Shown: in pieces, positions 7,488-15,861 of the stretch
How positions within the stretch are numbered: the stretch's first letter is position 1
How the letters are laid out: each line of letters begins with the position of its first letter
Assembly (NCBI GenBank): GCA_003233055.1
Contig: QIKP01000014.1
Coordinates: 60,387 to 124,386 of the forward strand
Length of the DNA stretch: 64,000 nucleotides
Direction: 5' to 3'
Origin: Planctomycetaceae bacterium
Lineage (GTDB): Bacteria; Planctomycetota; Planctomycetia; Pirellulales; Lacipirellulaceae
Program-made: the position numbers and the translations under genes
Notes under the pieces: generated by a model
The model's database searches: none
What the model saw: the letters and a program-made list of their open reading frames with translations, nothing else
Told to the model about the DNA's origin: nothing

Positions 7488-9119
7488 TCACACCTCCACG
7501 AAGGTCGGCTTCTTGCCGCGGACGAGCAAAATATGGCGACGCCAATGGTCGTCGTCGGTCTCCGGGAAGTCGGTTCGCAGATGGACGCCACGTGACTCGG
7601 TCCGGAGGGTTGCCGCCTCGATGATCAGTCGCGAAAGGGCCAGCATGTTTTGGAGTTCCCAGCCGGAGGGGCCCGAGAGTTGCCGGCCAAGGGCGTAGCG
7701 GATCCACCCGTCAATCGTTTGCCCTGCCGCCGCCAGGGTTTCCCCCTCACGCCACACTCCCGCATCGCGCCACATGAGGCTTTTGAGCGAATTGCGAATG
7801 TCGGCCAAGTCGAGATTCTCATGCCCGCCCGTCTCCATGCTGTTTTCCAGGGGGATTGCCCGGAAATGGTCGGGCTCCTCCATCGCTGCCCTGCTGCTCG
7901 CCGCGCCGGCTCGCGCGCCGTAGACGAGCCCTTCGAGCAAGCTATTCGAGGCAAGACGGTTCGCACCATGCAGCCCGCTCGCGGTCGCCTCGCCTGCCGC
8001 CCAAAGCCGGGGGAGCGAGGTCCGCCCTTCGGGATCGACTCGCACGCCACCAATCATGTAGTGCGCGCCGGGCCGAACCGGGATCGGGTCGGTCGCGATG
8101 TCGATGCCAAACTCCTGGCATGTCCGAGCGATCCCTGGAAAACGCTGGCGAACCCAATCGGCATCCAGGTGCCCCGATCGCAGGTAGACACAAGGATGGT
8201 TCGTCTTGGCCATCTGCTCGACAATCGACCGGCTCACGATGTCGCGCGGCGCGAGTTCAGCCCGGTCGTCGTAGTCGGGCATGAACCGGTGCCCGGTCGA
8301 GTCGACCAACTGCGAGCCTTCACCCCGCATTGCTTCGGTGATCAAACTTCGGCTCGAACCGGCGATGTAGAGGACCGTTGGGTGGAACTGCATGAACTCC
8401 ATGTCGGCCAGGACCGCGCCAGCGCGGTAACAAACGGCGTGCCCGTCGCCCGTGGCGACTGCCGGGTTGGTCGTCTCGCGATAGACTTGCCCCGCGCCGC
8501 CGGTGCAAAGGATCGTCTGCTTGGCCCAAACGAACGTCTTGCCATGCTTGGCATTCCAAACGAGCGCGCCGCGGCATTCGCCTTCGTGCGTGAGGAGGTC
8601 GATGACAAACGTGTTGGGCCAAATCTGCGCTTGCAGTTCTTCGCGCACGCGGTGGATCATCGCCCGAATGATCTCCTTGCCGGTGGCGTCGCCCATCGCA
8701 TGGACGACTCGGTGGTGGCTATGCCCCCCCTCACGGCCAAGCATCAGGTCGCCCCCCTCCTCTTCGTCGAACCGCGTTCCCCAAGCGATCAACTGGCGGA
8801 TATGGTCGGGCGCTTCGTGGATCACCTGCTCGACAACGGACCGGTCGCCAAGATTGGCACCGGCAGCGAGCGTATCGGCAACGTGGTTATCAAGCCGATC
8901 GTCGGGGGCGAGTACCCCAGCGATACCCCCCTGGGCATAGCGGCTGTTCGATTCGCGCATCCGGTCCTTCGTGACCATCAGCAACTCCAGCCGCGGATCG
9001 ATCTCCATGGCGGCCCGCAGCCCGGCAATCCCCCCCCCGAGGATCATCACGTCCACAAAATGGTGCGGGATCCGTTTCGGCTGGAACGGGACAAGGTAGC
9101 GGGGAATGGGGGGAATCAT
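7488..9119 (-). CDS. nadB: L-aspartate oxidase
   Basis: 543 residues, the normal length for NadB. It oxidises L-aspartate to iminoaspartate for de novo NAD synthesis, with quinolinate synthase as the next enzyme. The FAD-binding motif GGGIAGLRAAMEIDP lies near residues 29-43. 'NSRYAQGGIAG' is the family's flavin-site segment. 'MEFMQFHPTVLY', 'MRGEGSQLVDSTGHRFMPDYD' and 'GAHYMIGGVRVDPEGRTSLPRLWAAGEAT' follow in the order expected for the succinate dehydrogenase/NadB flavoprotein family. The C-terminal helical domain is present. No nadA or nadC lies nearby. The VOC gene lies 48 bases upstream on the same strand. Confidence 0.95.
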   Translation of the reverse strand: MIPPIPRYLVPFQPKRIPHHFVDVMILGGGIAGLRAAMEIDPRLELLMVTKDRMRESNSRYAQGGIAGVLAPDDRLDNHVADTLAAGANLGDRSVVEQVIHEAPDHIRQLIAWGTRFDEEEGGDLMLGREGGHSHHRVVHAMGDATGKEIIRAMIHRVREELQAQIWPNTFVIDLLTHEGECRGALVWNAKHGKTFVWAKQTILCTGGAGQVYRETTNPAVATGDGHAVCYRAGAVLADMEFMQFHPTVLYIAGSSRSLITEAMRGEGSQLVDSTGHRFMPDYDDRAELAPRDIVSRSIVEQMAKTNHPCVYLRSGHLDADWVRQRFPGIARTCQEFGIDIATDPIPVRPGAHYMIGGVRVDPEGRTSLPRLWAAGEATASGLHGANRLASNSLLEGLVYGARAGAASSRAAMEEPDHFRAIPLENSMETGGHENLDLADIRNSLKSLMWRDAGVWREGETLAAAGQTIDGWIRYALGRQLSGPSGWELQNMLALSRLIIEAATLRTESRGVHLRTDFPETDDDHWRRHILLVRGKKPTFVEV

Positions 9120-9167
9120 GCCGCCGATTATAAGGGAGAACGCCTAGCACTGTGGAGGTCCGGATCG

Positions 9168-9530
9168 CTACCGATCGGACCAGACGCCCAGTTCGTTGCC
9201 ATGGGGATCGAGAAACTGGAATCGCCGGCCGCCCGGGAAGGAGAAGATATCGCAACAGATACGGCCGCCACTGGCGACGACTTTATCGCGGGTCGCTTCC
9301 AGGTCGGCGGCGTACAGGATCACCAGCGCTGCGCCGCTGGCAGTCGTCGACTGAAGATCGGACCGATAGAAACCGCCATCGAGTCGGTCGTCGGAGAACG
9401 CCCGATAATCGGGTCCGTAGTCGGTGAACGACCAGCCAAAGGTGGCGGAATAAAACGCCTGGAGGGCATCGAAGTCGGCGGCAGGAAATTCGAGATAGTC
9501 GATTTTTTGGTCGGTCGGCATGATCGGCAT
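9168..9530 (-). CDS. VOC (glyoxalase/bleomycin-resistance) family protein
   Basis: 120 residues with two beta-alpha-beta-beta-beta modules. The first begins 'IDYLEFPAADFDALQAFYSATFGWSFTDYG'. The second contains 'AALVILYAADLEATRDKVVASGGRI' and ends with the common 'RRFQFLDPHGNELGVWS'. The family includes metal-dependent enzymes and binding proteins, and the substrate cannot be deduced. A glutamate in the terminal 'HGNELGVW' fits a metal ligand. Translation may start at Met1 or Met4. It lies between infA and nadB on the same strand. Confidence 0.85.
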   Translation of the reverse strand: MPIMPTDQKIDYLEFPAADFDALQAFYSATFGWSFTDYGPDYRAFSDDRLDGGFYRSDLQSTTASGAALVILYAADLEATRDKVVASGGRICCDIFSFPGGRRFQFLDPHGNELGVWSDR

Positions 9531-9644
9531 TCCTGCTGCAGACGCAAGCGATCACGGAGACTCGTTCGCGATTCAAGCATTTCGGAAAGGCTCACTGGCC
9601 GAAAGGCTCACCGGACGAATACTCACCGGAGACTTATTCCTCGT

Positions 9645-9869
9645 TTACCGCTCACGGTAAGTAATCCGGCCCTTGGTCAGATCGTAGGGCGAGAGTTCCA
9701 CGCGGACGCGGTCGCCAGGGACGATGCGGATAAAGTGCTTGCGCATCCGGCCCGCAACGTGGGCAGTGACGATGTGGCCCCCCTCGATCTCGACACGAAA
9801 TCGAGTATTTGCCAGGGCTTGGGTGACGGTGCCCTCGACTTCGAGGGCCTCTTCTTTCTGCTTCGTCAT
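9645..9869 (-). CDS. infA: Translation initiation factor IF-1
   Basis: 74 residues forming one OB-fold S1-like domain: '[66 protein letters not shown]'. It helps IF-2 and IF-3 assemble the 30S initiation complex. The track ORF is 71 codons longer, but IF-1 normally starts at '[13 protein letters not shown]', so the ATG at 9869 is chosen. An AGGAGG lies about 15 bases upstream, somewhat far. The gene is divergent from the GAF-HlyD gene, and the ~284 bases between them must hold both promoters. Confidence 0.95.
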   Translation of the reverse strand: MTKQKEEALEVEGTVTQALANTRFRVEIEGGHIVTAHVAGRMRKHFIRIVPGDRVRVELSPYDLTKGRITYRER

Positions 9870-10153
9870 AAAAAAACTGCTTCGCCTCCTGGGGAGGCCT
9901 CCGATAAGGAATGGGGAGAGAGCCAAGAGGTAGGCCGGACGTCTTGCGTCGCTGGGGACTCCAGACCCTCCACTCAAACCCAATCGTATCACCAAGAGGG
10001 CCCTAAAGTCTACCCAACGCCCCGTTTTCGCCTCTACGGGCTGGGAATGCGCTACCCATTTTAACGGTTCTAGCGACTGCAAACGGAACTAGATGGCTTC
10101 CTTTGCAGACCGATGCTCCCGAAGTCCGCGATTTACGATACATTTGAGGGTCT

Positions 10154-12286
10154 ATGAGTACCTCCGAGTTCTCCAATACGCCTCGATCGCCCGAATCGGC
10201 CCTTACCGTCGATCCGGAGGATGTCCAGCGCGCCAAGCGCGAGATCCAGTCGATCGTCCAACAAATCGCTGAACTCTCGCGATCCGATGTCCCGCTCGAG
10301 CAGTTCTACGACGAATTCCTCAATAAAGTGGTGACTGCTCTGGCGGCTGTGGGGGGAGCGGTTTGGACGCGCGGCAATGGCGGTTTTCAGCTCACCTACC
10401 AAATCAACCTCCGCGACACGGGCCTGATCGACGACCCGATCGGCCAGGAGCAGCATGGCCGACTGCTGCAACAGGCGGTGACCAGCGAAGAGGGGCTGCT
10501 GGTTGCCCCTCACTCGGGCCACGCCGTCAGCGGCGAGAATCTGCCTGGCGACGACACCGACGAACACGCGGCGGCGAACCCGACCAACTACTTGCTGGTC
10601 CTCATGCCGGTCCATAACGACGAAGGGCCGCAAGGGATCGTGGAGGTTTTTCAGCGTCCTGGCTCGCGTCCCGCGACGCAGCGTGGTTACTTGCGGTTTT
10701 TGCAACAGACCTGCGACATTGCGGGGGAGTACCTCCGTTCTCGACGACTTCGGCATCTCTCGGAGAAGCAGTCGCTTTGGGAACAACTCGAATCGTTCAC
10801 GCGTACCGCCCACGCCACGCTGGACGTTCGCGAGGCGGCCTACTCGATCGCCAACGAAGGTCGCCGGCTCATCGGTTGCGACCGGGTGAGTGTCGCCATC
10901 CGGCGGGGGAGCAAGTGCGTCGTCGAGGCGGTGAGTGGCCAGGACACGTTCGACAAGCGGTCGAACGTCGTGACGCTGCTCAATCGGCTCACGCGCGCGG
11001 TCACCAAGACGGGCGAAGACGTTTGGTACACGGGCGACACCAAGGACATGGCCCCGCAGGTCGAAAAGGCGATCGATGCCTACGTCGACGAATCGAACAC
11101 CAAGAGCATGGCGATCCTGCCACTCATCAAGCCCGACCGCGATGCCGAGGAAGGCAAACCGAACCAGAAGAAACGCCAAGAAGTCTTCGGCGCGCTCGTC
11201 GTCGAGCAGATGGTCGACACGAGCCCCTCGGACGGCTACGCCCAGCGCGTCGACGTGGTGCGAACCCACAGCGCGACAGCCCTCGCCAATGCCTTGGAGC
11301 ACCACAGCCTATTCCTCATGCCACTCTGGAAGATGCTCGGCAAAGCAACGTCGCTCTTTCGTGGTCGGACCAAGTGGAAGACCTTCGCTGGCCTTGCCGC
11401 AGCGATCGGGCTCGTGCTGGGAGCCCTTTTCTATGAGACCGACCTGAACCTCGAGGGGGACGCGCGACTGAAACCGACCACCTTGCGAAGCGTTTTTGCC
11501 CACATCGATGGGGAAATCAGCGAAGTCTTGGTGCAGTACAATCAAAAGGTCGAAGCAGGACAGGTGCTCGTCACCCAAAAAAGCCTGGAACTCGACAAGG
11601 AAATCAAACGGCTCCTCGGGCAAGCGAGCGAAATCGATGAACAAATCGCCTCACTCGCCCGACAGCAGATCGGCGGTGGGCTCTCCCAGGGAGAAAAACG
11701 AGAGGCCTCGGCAAGACTCGCCGAACTGCGGACCGAACGGAGAACCCTCGACAGCCAGCTCGCGAAGGTCGAAGAACAAATCGCCCTGCTCCAGGTCACC
11801 AGCCCGATCGCGGGCCGCGTCATCACCGGCAAGAGCCAGATTGAGCAACTCACCGGTCGCCCCGTCGGCCGGGGGCAGTCGCTCATGGAGGTGGCCGAAC
11901 TGACCGGCGATTGGTGGCTTGAGGTCCTCATGCCGGAGTCGCGCATGCGATTCGTCGCCGAGCAGTGGAACCTGTCGCAGCAATCGGGTGAGCCACTCCG
12001 CGTCACCTTCTTCGTCTCCTCGCTTCCCGAAGAGCATTTCTCGGGAAGCGTGAAGCTGATCGAAACAACGGCTGAAGCGAGGGGAGAGGAAGGGAATACC
12101 GTGCTGCTTCGCATCGAGTTCGACGAAGGCGAGTTGACCCGACTTCGAGAGATCATTGGCGACGACCCCAAGGTCGGTGCCGAAGCGATTGCGAAGGTGC
12201 ACTGCGGAAAAGAACCGATCGGCTACGTCTATTTGCACGATCTGTTCGACTTTATCCAGGCCAAGATTTTGTTCCGGCTCTGGTAA
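10154..12286 (+). CDS. GAF-domain HlyD-type membrane fusion/adaptor protein
   Basis: 710 residues in two halves. Residues ~25-390 are cytoplasmic, with GAF-like regions: 'PLEQFYDEFLNKVVTALAAVGGAVW' starts the first, and 'LDVREAAYSIANEGRRLIGCDRVSVAIRRGSKCVVEAVSGQD' is in the second. A membrane helix follows at about 408-425 (TFAGLAAAIGLVLGALF). The rest is an HlyD adaptor with a lipoyl-like half ('GEISEVLVQYNQKVEAGQVL'), a coiled-coil hairpin ('ELRTERRTLDSQLAKVEEQIALLQV') and a second lipoyl half ('SPIAGRVITG'). A GAF sensor fused to a periplasmic adaptor suggests ligand- or signal-controlled export. It is first in a plus-strand run with another HlyD protein and an M50/HlyD protein. Confidence 0.85.
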   Translation: MSTSEFSNTPRSPESALTVDPEDVQRAKREIQSIVQQIAELSRSDVPLEQFYDEFLNKVVTALAAVGGAVWTRGNGGFQLTYQINLRDTGLIDDPIGQEQHGRLLQQAVTSEEGLLVAPHSGHAVSGENLPGDDTDEHAAANPTNYLLVLMPVHNDEGPQGIVEVFQRPGSRPATQRGYLRFLQQTCDIAGEYLRSRRLRHLSEKQSLWEQLESFTRTAHATLDVREAAYSIANEGRRLIGCDRVSVAIRRGSKCVVEAVSGQDTFDKRSNVVTLLNRLTRAVTKTGEDVWYTGDTKDMAPQVEKAIDAYVDESNTKSMAILPLIKPDRDAEEGKPNQKKRQEVFGALVVEQMVDTSPSDGYAQRVDVVRTHSATALANALEHHSLFLMPLWKMLGKATSLFRGRTKWKTFAGLAAAIGLVLGALFYETDLNLEGDARLKPTTLRSVFAHIDGEISEVLVQYNQKVEAGQVLVTQKSLELDKEIKRLLGQASEIDEQIASLARQQIGGGLSQGEKREASARLAELRTERRTLDSQLAKVEEQIALLQVTSPIAGRVITGKSQIEQLTGRPVGRGQSLMEVAELTGDWWLEVLMPESRMRFVAEQWNLSQQSGEPLRVTFFVSSLPEEHFSGSVKLIETTAEARGEEGNTVLLRIEFDEGELTRLREIIGDDPKVGAEAIAKVHCGKEPIGYVYLHDLFDFIQAKILFRLW

Positions 12287-12394
12287 GCCGGTCCGTGAGA
12301 GGGCGGAGGGCTGAGACAACGGCCCCTCCCCTTGTTGCTTTTATTTGTGTGACTCGTGGTTGATTTTCCTTTGGAGCAACAACTGGCAACGGCT

Positions 12395-13357
12395 ATGAAA
12401 ACCATCTTCCCTACGATCGCCCTCTTCAGTGTCTTCTTCGGTGTCTTCTTCGCTGCTTTGGGCCCGACGACTTTCGGCCAATCGCCTTCCGAGCGCGACC
12501 CGGAGCTACCCGAATGTCAGTTTTCGTTCTTGCAACACAACATCATCGAGATCGCGGCGGAAAAGGCGGGCGTTCTTCGCCACATGTCCGTCCGCGAAGG
12601 GTCGTTGGTCGACGAGGGGGAGGTCGTCGCTCGAATTGACGACCAAGAAGCGAAGATGCAGTGGCAAGTCGCCGAGCAGCAACGCCTCGCGGCGCTCGCC
12701 CGGTACAACGACGAGATCGAAAAACTCTACGCCGTCAAGGCTTCCGAAGTTGCCAAGGCCGACTACGAAGGGCTGCTCGATGCCAACTCCGGCAGCATCG
12801 ATAAAGTGGTCACCGAAACCGACCTCCGGCGTGCCAAGCTGGAATGGGAGCGGGCGGATCTGCAAATCGAGAAGGCGGGCAAAGACAAAACCCTCGCCGG
12901 CTACGAGTACCTCATCCGCAAAGCGGAGGTCGCCGCCACCAACATGGAAATCGACCGACGGATTGTCAAAGCCCCGTTTGCCGGGCAAGTCATGGAACTC
13001 TTTAAAAAGCAGGGCGAATGGGTCAATCCGGGCGATCCTCTCTTGCAATACGCCCGGTACGACACGCTCCGATGCGACGGACGGGTTTCGCTGAACGACT
13101 ACGACCCGAGAGAAATCGAAGGCTGCGACGTGACGGTCACCGCCGTTGTGGGACGAGGGGTCGCCGTCGAAGCGAAGGGAAAAATTACCTACGTCGAGCA
13201 ACTCGTCCAGTACGAAGGCCAATACACCTACCGCATCCAAGCAGAAATCCCCAACCAACTCCAAGGAGGCAGGTGGCTACTGCTCCCGGGGCTCTCGGCA
13301 AAGATGACCATCCACTTGGACCCGACGAGGCGTAGCTCGTCGGCTAGGCGCCAATAG
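12395..13357 (+). CDS. HlyD-family periplasmic adaptor protein
   Basis: 320 residues from the ATG at 12395. The track's GTG start adds 13 codons, but the ATG begins a good signal sequence (MKTIFPTIALFSVFFGVFFAALGPTTFGQ). The lipoyl-like half motif 'GVLRHMSVREGSLVDEGEVVARIDDQEA' precedes a coiled-coil hairpin (~90-190), and 'RIVKAPFAGQVMELFKKQGEWVNPGDPLLQYAR' closes the lipoyl fold. It has no membrane anchor beyond the signal peptide. The last codons (TRRSSSARRQ) are encoded by a copy of the R1 palindrome, so the C-terminus seems to have been extended by repeat insertion. It lies 53 bases before the M50/HlyD gene. Confidence 0.85.
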   Translation: MKTIFPTIALFSVFFGVFFAALGPTTFGQSPSERDPELPECQFSFLQHNIIEIAAEKAGVLRHMSVREGSLVDEGEVVARIDDQEAKMQWQVAEQQRLAALARYNDEIEKLYAVKASEVAKADYEGLLDANSGSIDKVVTETDLRRAKLEWERADLQIEKAGKDKTLAGYEYLIRKAEVAATNMEIDRRIVKAPFAGQVMELFKKQGEWVNPGDPLLQYARYDTLRCDGRVSLNDYDPREIEGCDVTVTAVVGRGVAVEAKGKITYVEQLVQYEGQYTYRIQAEIPNQLQGGRWLLLPGLSAKMTIHLDPTRRSSSARRQ

Positions 13358-13380
13358 CCGACGAGCAACGCCTCGTCGGG
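13321..13380. repeat. Two R1 palindromes in opposite orientation, forming a large hairpin
   Basis: One R1 copy at 13321-13345 and a second inverted copy at 13355-13380 flank the 9-10 base spacer aggcgccaat. Each copy is itself a hairpin and the pair forms a longer one. The first copy is read through as the C-terminal codons of the HlyD adaptor gene; its stop codon (TAG, 13355-13357) lies at the junction of spacer and second copy. Confidence 0.9.
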
Positions 13381-13410
13381 AACCCCTTCGGCTTTTGATA
13401 TTTTTCTCCT

Positions 13411-15669
13411 ATGGCTACGACTCTTGCTGACAGCCTGGTTTCTAGCTCTTCGCGGGCGCTCGCCATTCGTGTGCGGCCCGATCTGAAGGCGCGGCGAGTC
13501 CGCTACCAGGGGCGAAACTATTGGGTGGTGAAGGACCCGGTCGGGCTCCAGTACTTCCGCTTCGAAGAAGAAGAATTCGCCATCCTGCAGATGCTCGACG
13601 GCGAATCGAGCCTCGAAGAAATCGCCGAACGGTTCGAGACAGAGTACCCGCCCCAGACCATCCGATCGGAAGAATTGCAACAGTTCATCGGTATGCTCCA
13701 CCGCAGCGGACTCGTGATTACCGGTGCGGGGGGGCAAGGGGTGCAGCTCAAGAAGCTCCGCGACGAAAAAGCGACCAAGCAGCGAATCGCCACCTTCAGC
13801 AATATCTTGTCGGTCCGCTTCAAAGGGATCGACCCGGAACGGCTCCTCAACTTTCTCGATGGCTACCTCGGGTGGTTTTGGTCGAAGCCCGCTTTCGCCC
13901 TCAATATGATGCTCGTCCTTACGGCGGCCACACTCATCCTGGTGCAATTCGATGTCTTTCAGTCGAAGCTGCCTTCGTTCAACTCGTTTTTTGAGGCCCA
14001 AAAATGGCTCCTCCTGGGCGGGGTCCTCGCCTGCACCAAGGTGATCCATGAGTTTGGTCATGGGCTCAGTTGCAAGTACTTCGGTGGCGAATGCCACGAG
14101 ATGGGGATCATGTTCCTCGTGCTGACCCCTTGCCTCTATTGCAACGTGTCGGACTCGTGGATGCTCCCCAACAAATGGCATCGGGCGGCGATCGGGGCGG
14201 CCGGGATGTACGTCGAGGTGGTGCTCGCGTCGATTTGCACCTTTATCTGGTGGTTCTCCGAGCCAGGGTTCTTGAACTACCTTTGTCTGAACATCATGTT
14301 CGTCAGTTCGGTGAGCACGATTCTGTTTAACGCCAATCCCCTCTTGCGGTACGATGGATACTACATCGCGAGCGACGTGCTGGAGATCCCCAATTTGAGG
14401 CAGAAAGCGACCTCGATCCTCAGCCGAACGCTGGGCAAGTGGTGCCTGGGGATCGAACCGCCCGACGACCCGTTCTTGCCGAAGAGCAATCAAGGCATGT
14501 TTGCGCTCTACAGCGTGGCGGCGGCCATCTACCGTTGGGTCGTCGTGCTGTCGATCTTGTATTTCCTCAACCAAGTCTTCGAACCGTACGGACTCAAGAT
14601 CTTGGGGCAGGCGATCGCGATGATGTCGATTTATGGACTACTGGTGCAACCCCTTGTCAAACTCTACAAATATTTCAAAGTGCCTGGGAGGATGGGAAAA
14701 GTGAAACGCTGGCGATTCCTAACGACGCTGTTCCTCGTCATCGCGATCCTAACAGCGGTCGTGAATGTCCCGTTGCCGTCGTACGTCTATTCGACCCTCG
14801 TTGTGCAGCCTCGCAATGCGGAAATCGTCTCGGTCAAAGTCGATGGCAGGCTCGAATCGATTGCCGAAGGCGTCGAACCAGGCGCCCATGTCGAGAAGGG
14901 CCAAGTCCTCGCCCAGTTGCGAAATTTACAGCTCGAGGCAGCACTGGTCGGACTGGAAGGCGAGCGGGCCGTTCTGATCGAGCGATTGCGGAGCCGCCAG
15001 GCACTCAGCCATGTCGGGAACCGGGCCGATCGAACCGCCGCGAAGAACGAGATCGCCAACTTCCGGAAGCGACTTCAATCGATCGACACGCAGATCTCGC
15101 TCCAGAAAGAAGACCTCCAGCGGCTGGTGATCCGCGCACCGCGCACCGGGGTGATCATCCCTCCCGAGATCGTTCCCGATTCGCGTCGTGACGACAAGGA
15201 ACTCACCACCTGGCATGGGACCCCCTTTGATAAGCGCAACCTAGGGGCAACGCTCCAGACCGGCACGAAGTTTTGCTGGATTGGCGACCCAACCGATCTG
15301 GAAGCCCGCCTGCTCGTCGAGCAAGACAGCTCGAATCGAGTCCGCCGGCAGCAACCGGTCCAGGTACTGCTCCGCCAGTCGGCAGACATTCGCTACACCA
15401 CCTTCATCGAAGACCGCGAGGAAGACAAAGTGCCAGTCGCCCCCGCCCGACTCTCGAGTCTCACCGGGGGGTCGCTGCCGACCGAGATGGACAAATCGGG
15501 CGTCCCCCGGCCACTCACCCCCCACTACTACGCCTTCGCTCCACTCCCCAACGACCCCGATCGCCTCCGCGTGGGGCTGATCGGCGAAGCGAAGATACGA
15601 ACCCCCGACCGGACGCTCGGCCAGCGCATCTACCGTTACGCAGCCCGGACGTTTAACTTTGAATTGTGA
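13411..15669 (+). CDS. PqqD-like / M50 site-2-protease-like / HlyD fusion membrane protein
   Basis: 752 residues in three parts. Residues ~20-110 resemble a PqqD-type winged module ('YWVVKDPVGLQYFRFEEEEFAILQMLDG'). Residues ~150-430 are polytopic, with the zinc motif HEFGH (near 213, VIHEFGHGLSCKYFGG) and the second site 'FNANPLLRYDGYYI' (Asp near 314), as in S2P/M50 proteases. After about 440 come a membrane helix and an HlyD-like lipoyl/coiled-coil region ('VDGRLESIAEGVEPGAHVEKGQVLAQL'). PqqD modules bind peptides in RiPP pathways, so a peptide substrate is possible, but no precursor or radical SAM maturase is adjacent. Similar proteins are common in planctomycetes with no established function. 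Confidence 0.85.
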   Translation: MATTLADSLVSSSSRALAIRVRPDLKARRVRYQGRNYWVVKDPVGLQYFRFEEEEFAILQMLDGESSLEEIAERFETEYPPQTIRSEELQQFIGMLHRSGLVITGAGGQGVQLKKLRDEKATKQRIATFSNILSVRFKGIDPERLLNFLDGYLGWFWSKPAFALNMMLVLTAATLILVQFDVFQSKLPSFNSFFEAQKWLLLGGVLACTKVIHEFGHGLSCKYFGGECHEMGIMFLVLTPCLYCNVSDSWMLPNKWHRAAIGAAGMYVEVVLASICTFIWWFSEPGFLNYLCLNIMFVSSVSTILFNANPLLRYDGYYIASDVLEIPNLRQKATSILSRTLGKWCLGIEPPDDPFLPKSNQGMFALYSVAAAIYRWVVVLSILYFLNQVFEPYGLKILGQAIAMMSIYGLLVQPLVKLYKYFKVPGRMGKVKRWRFLTTLFLVIAILTAVVNVPLPSYVYSTLVVQPRNAEIVSVKVDGRLESIAEGVEPGAHVEKGQVLAQLRNLQLEAALVGLEGERAVLIERLRSRQALSHVGNRADRTAAKNEIANFRKRLQSIDTQISLQKEDLQRLVIRAPRTGVIIPPEIVPDSRRDDKELTTWHGTPFDKRNLGATLQTGTKFCWIGDPTDLEARLLVEQDSSNRVRRQQPVQVLLRQSADIRYTTFIEDREEDKVPVAPARLSSLTGGSLPTEMDKSGVPRPLTPHYYAFAPLPNDPDRLRVGLIGEAKIRTPDRTLGQRIYRYAARTFNFEL

Positions 15670-15691
15670 GTCGGGGGGGCGACCGACTCGC

Positions 15692-15750
15692 AGCCGCTGA
15701 AGCAGCAACGCCAAGGGGCGTTGGCGTTGGCGATGCCGCTTCAGCGGCAG
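15692..15750. repeat. Inverted pair of the R2 repeat (GCCGCTGAAGCGGC type)
   Basis: One arm (CAGCCGCTGAAGCAGC...) starts near 15691, and the inverted match GATGCCGCTTCAGCGGC ends at about 15749. They flank a GGCGTTGGCGTT-rich spacer. This lies in the 192-base gap between the M50/HlyD gene and the AsmA-like gene. Related copies occur at 20908-20970 and 34281-34304. Confidence 0.75.
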
Positions 15751-15861
15751 TGCGCCGGGTGCCGGGCGCCATCACTGCTAGCAGCTTCGCTCTGGCCCCG
15801 GCTCTGCTGCGTCGTTAGAATCGCGCCCCCTCTTTCCCTGATTTCTAGTGAGGCGCCCGGC

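Noticed and set aside
7650-10064. 804-aa plus-strand ORF opposite nadB and the VOC gene
   Set aside because: It runs antisense through nadB, the VOC gene and infA, all well supported. Its translation is Arg/Pro/His-rich with no motif; long antisense frames are usual at this GC content.
10133-11305. 390-aa minus-strand ORF
   Set aside because: Antisense to the GAF-HlyD gene, which has clear domain motifs on the plus strand.
13228-14574. 448-aa minus-strand ORF
   Set aside because: Antisense to the M50/HlyD gene, with a composition of charged shadow sequence and no family resemblance.
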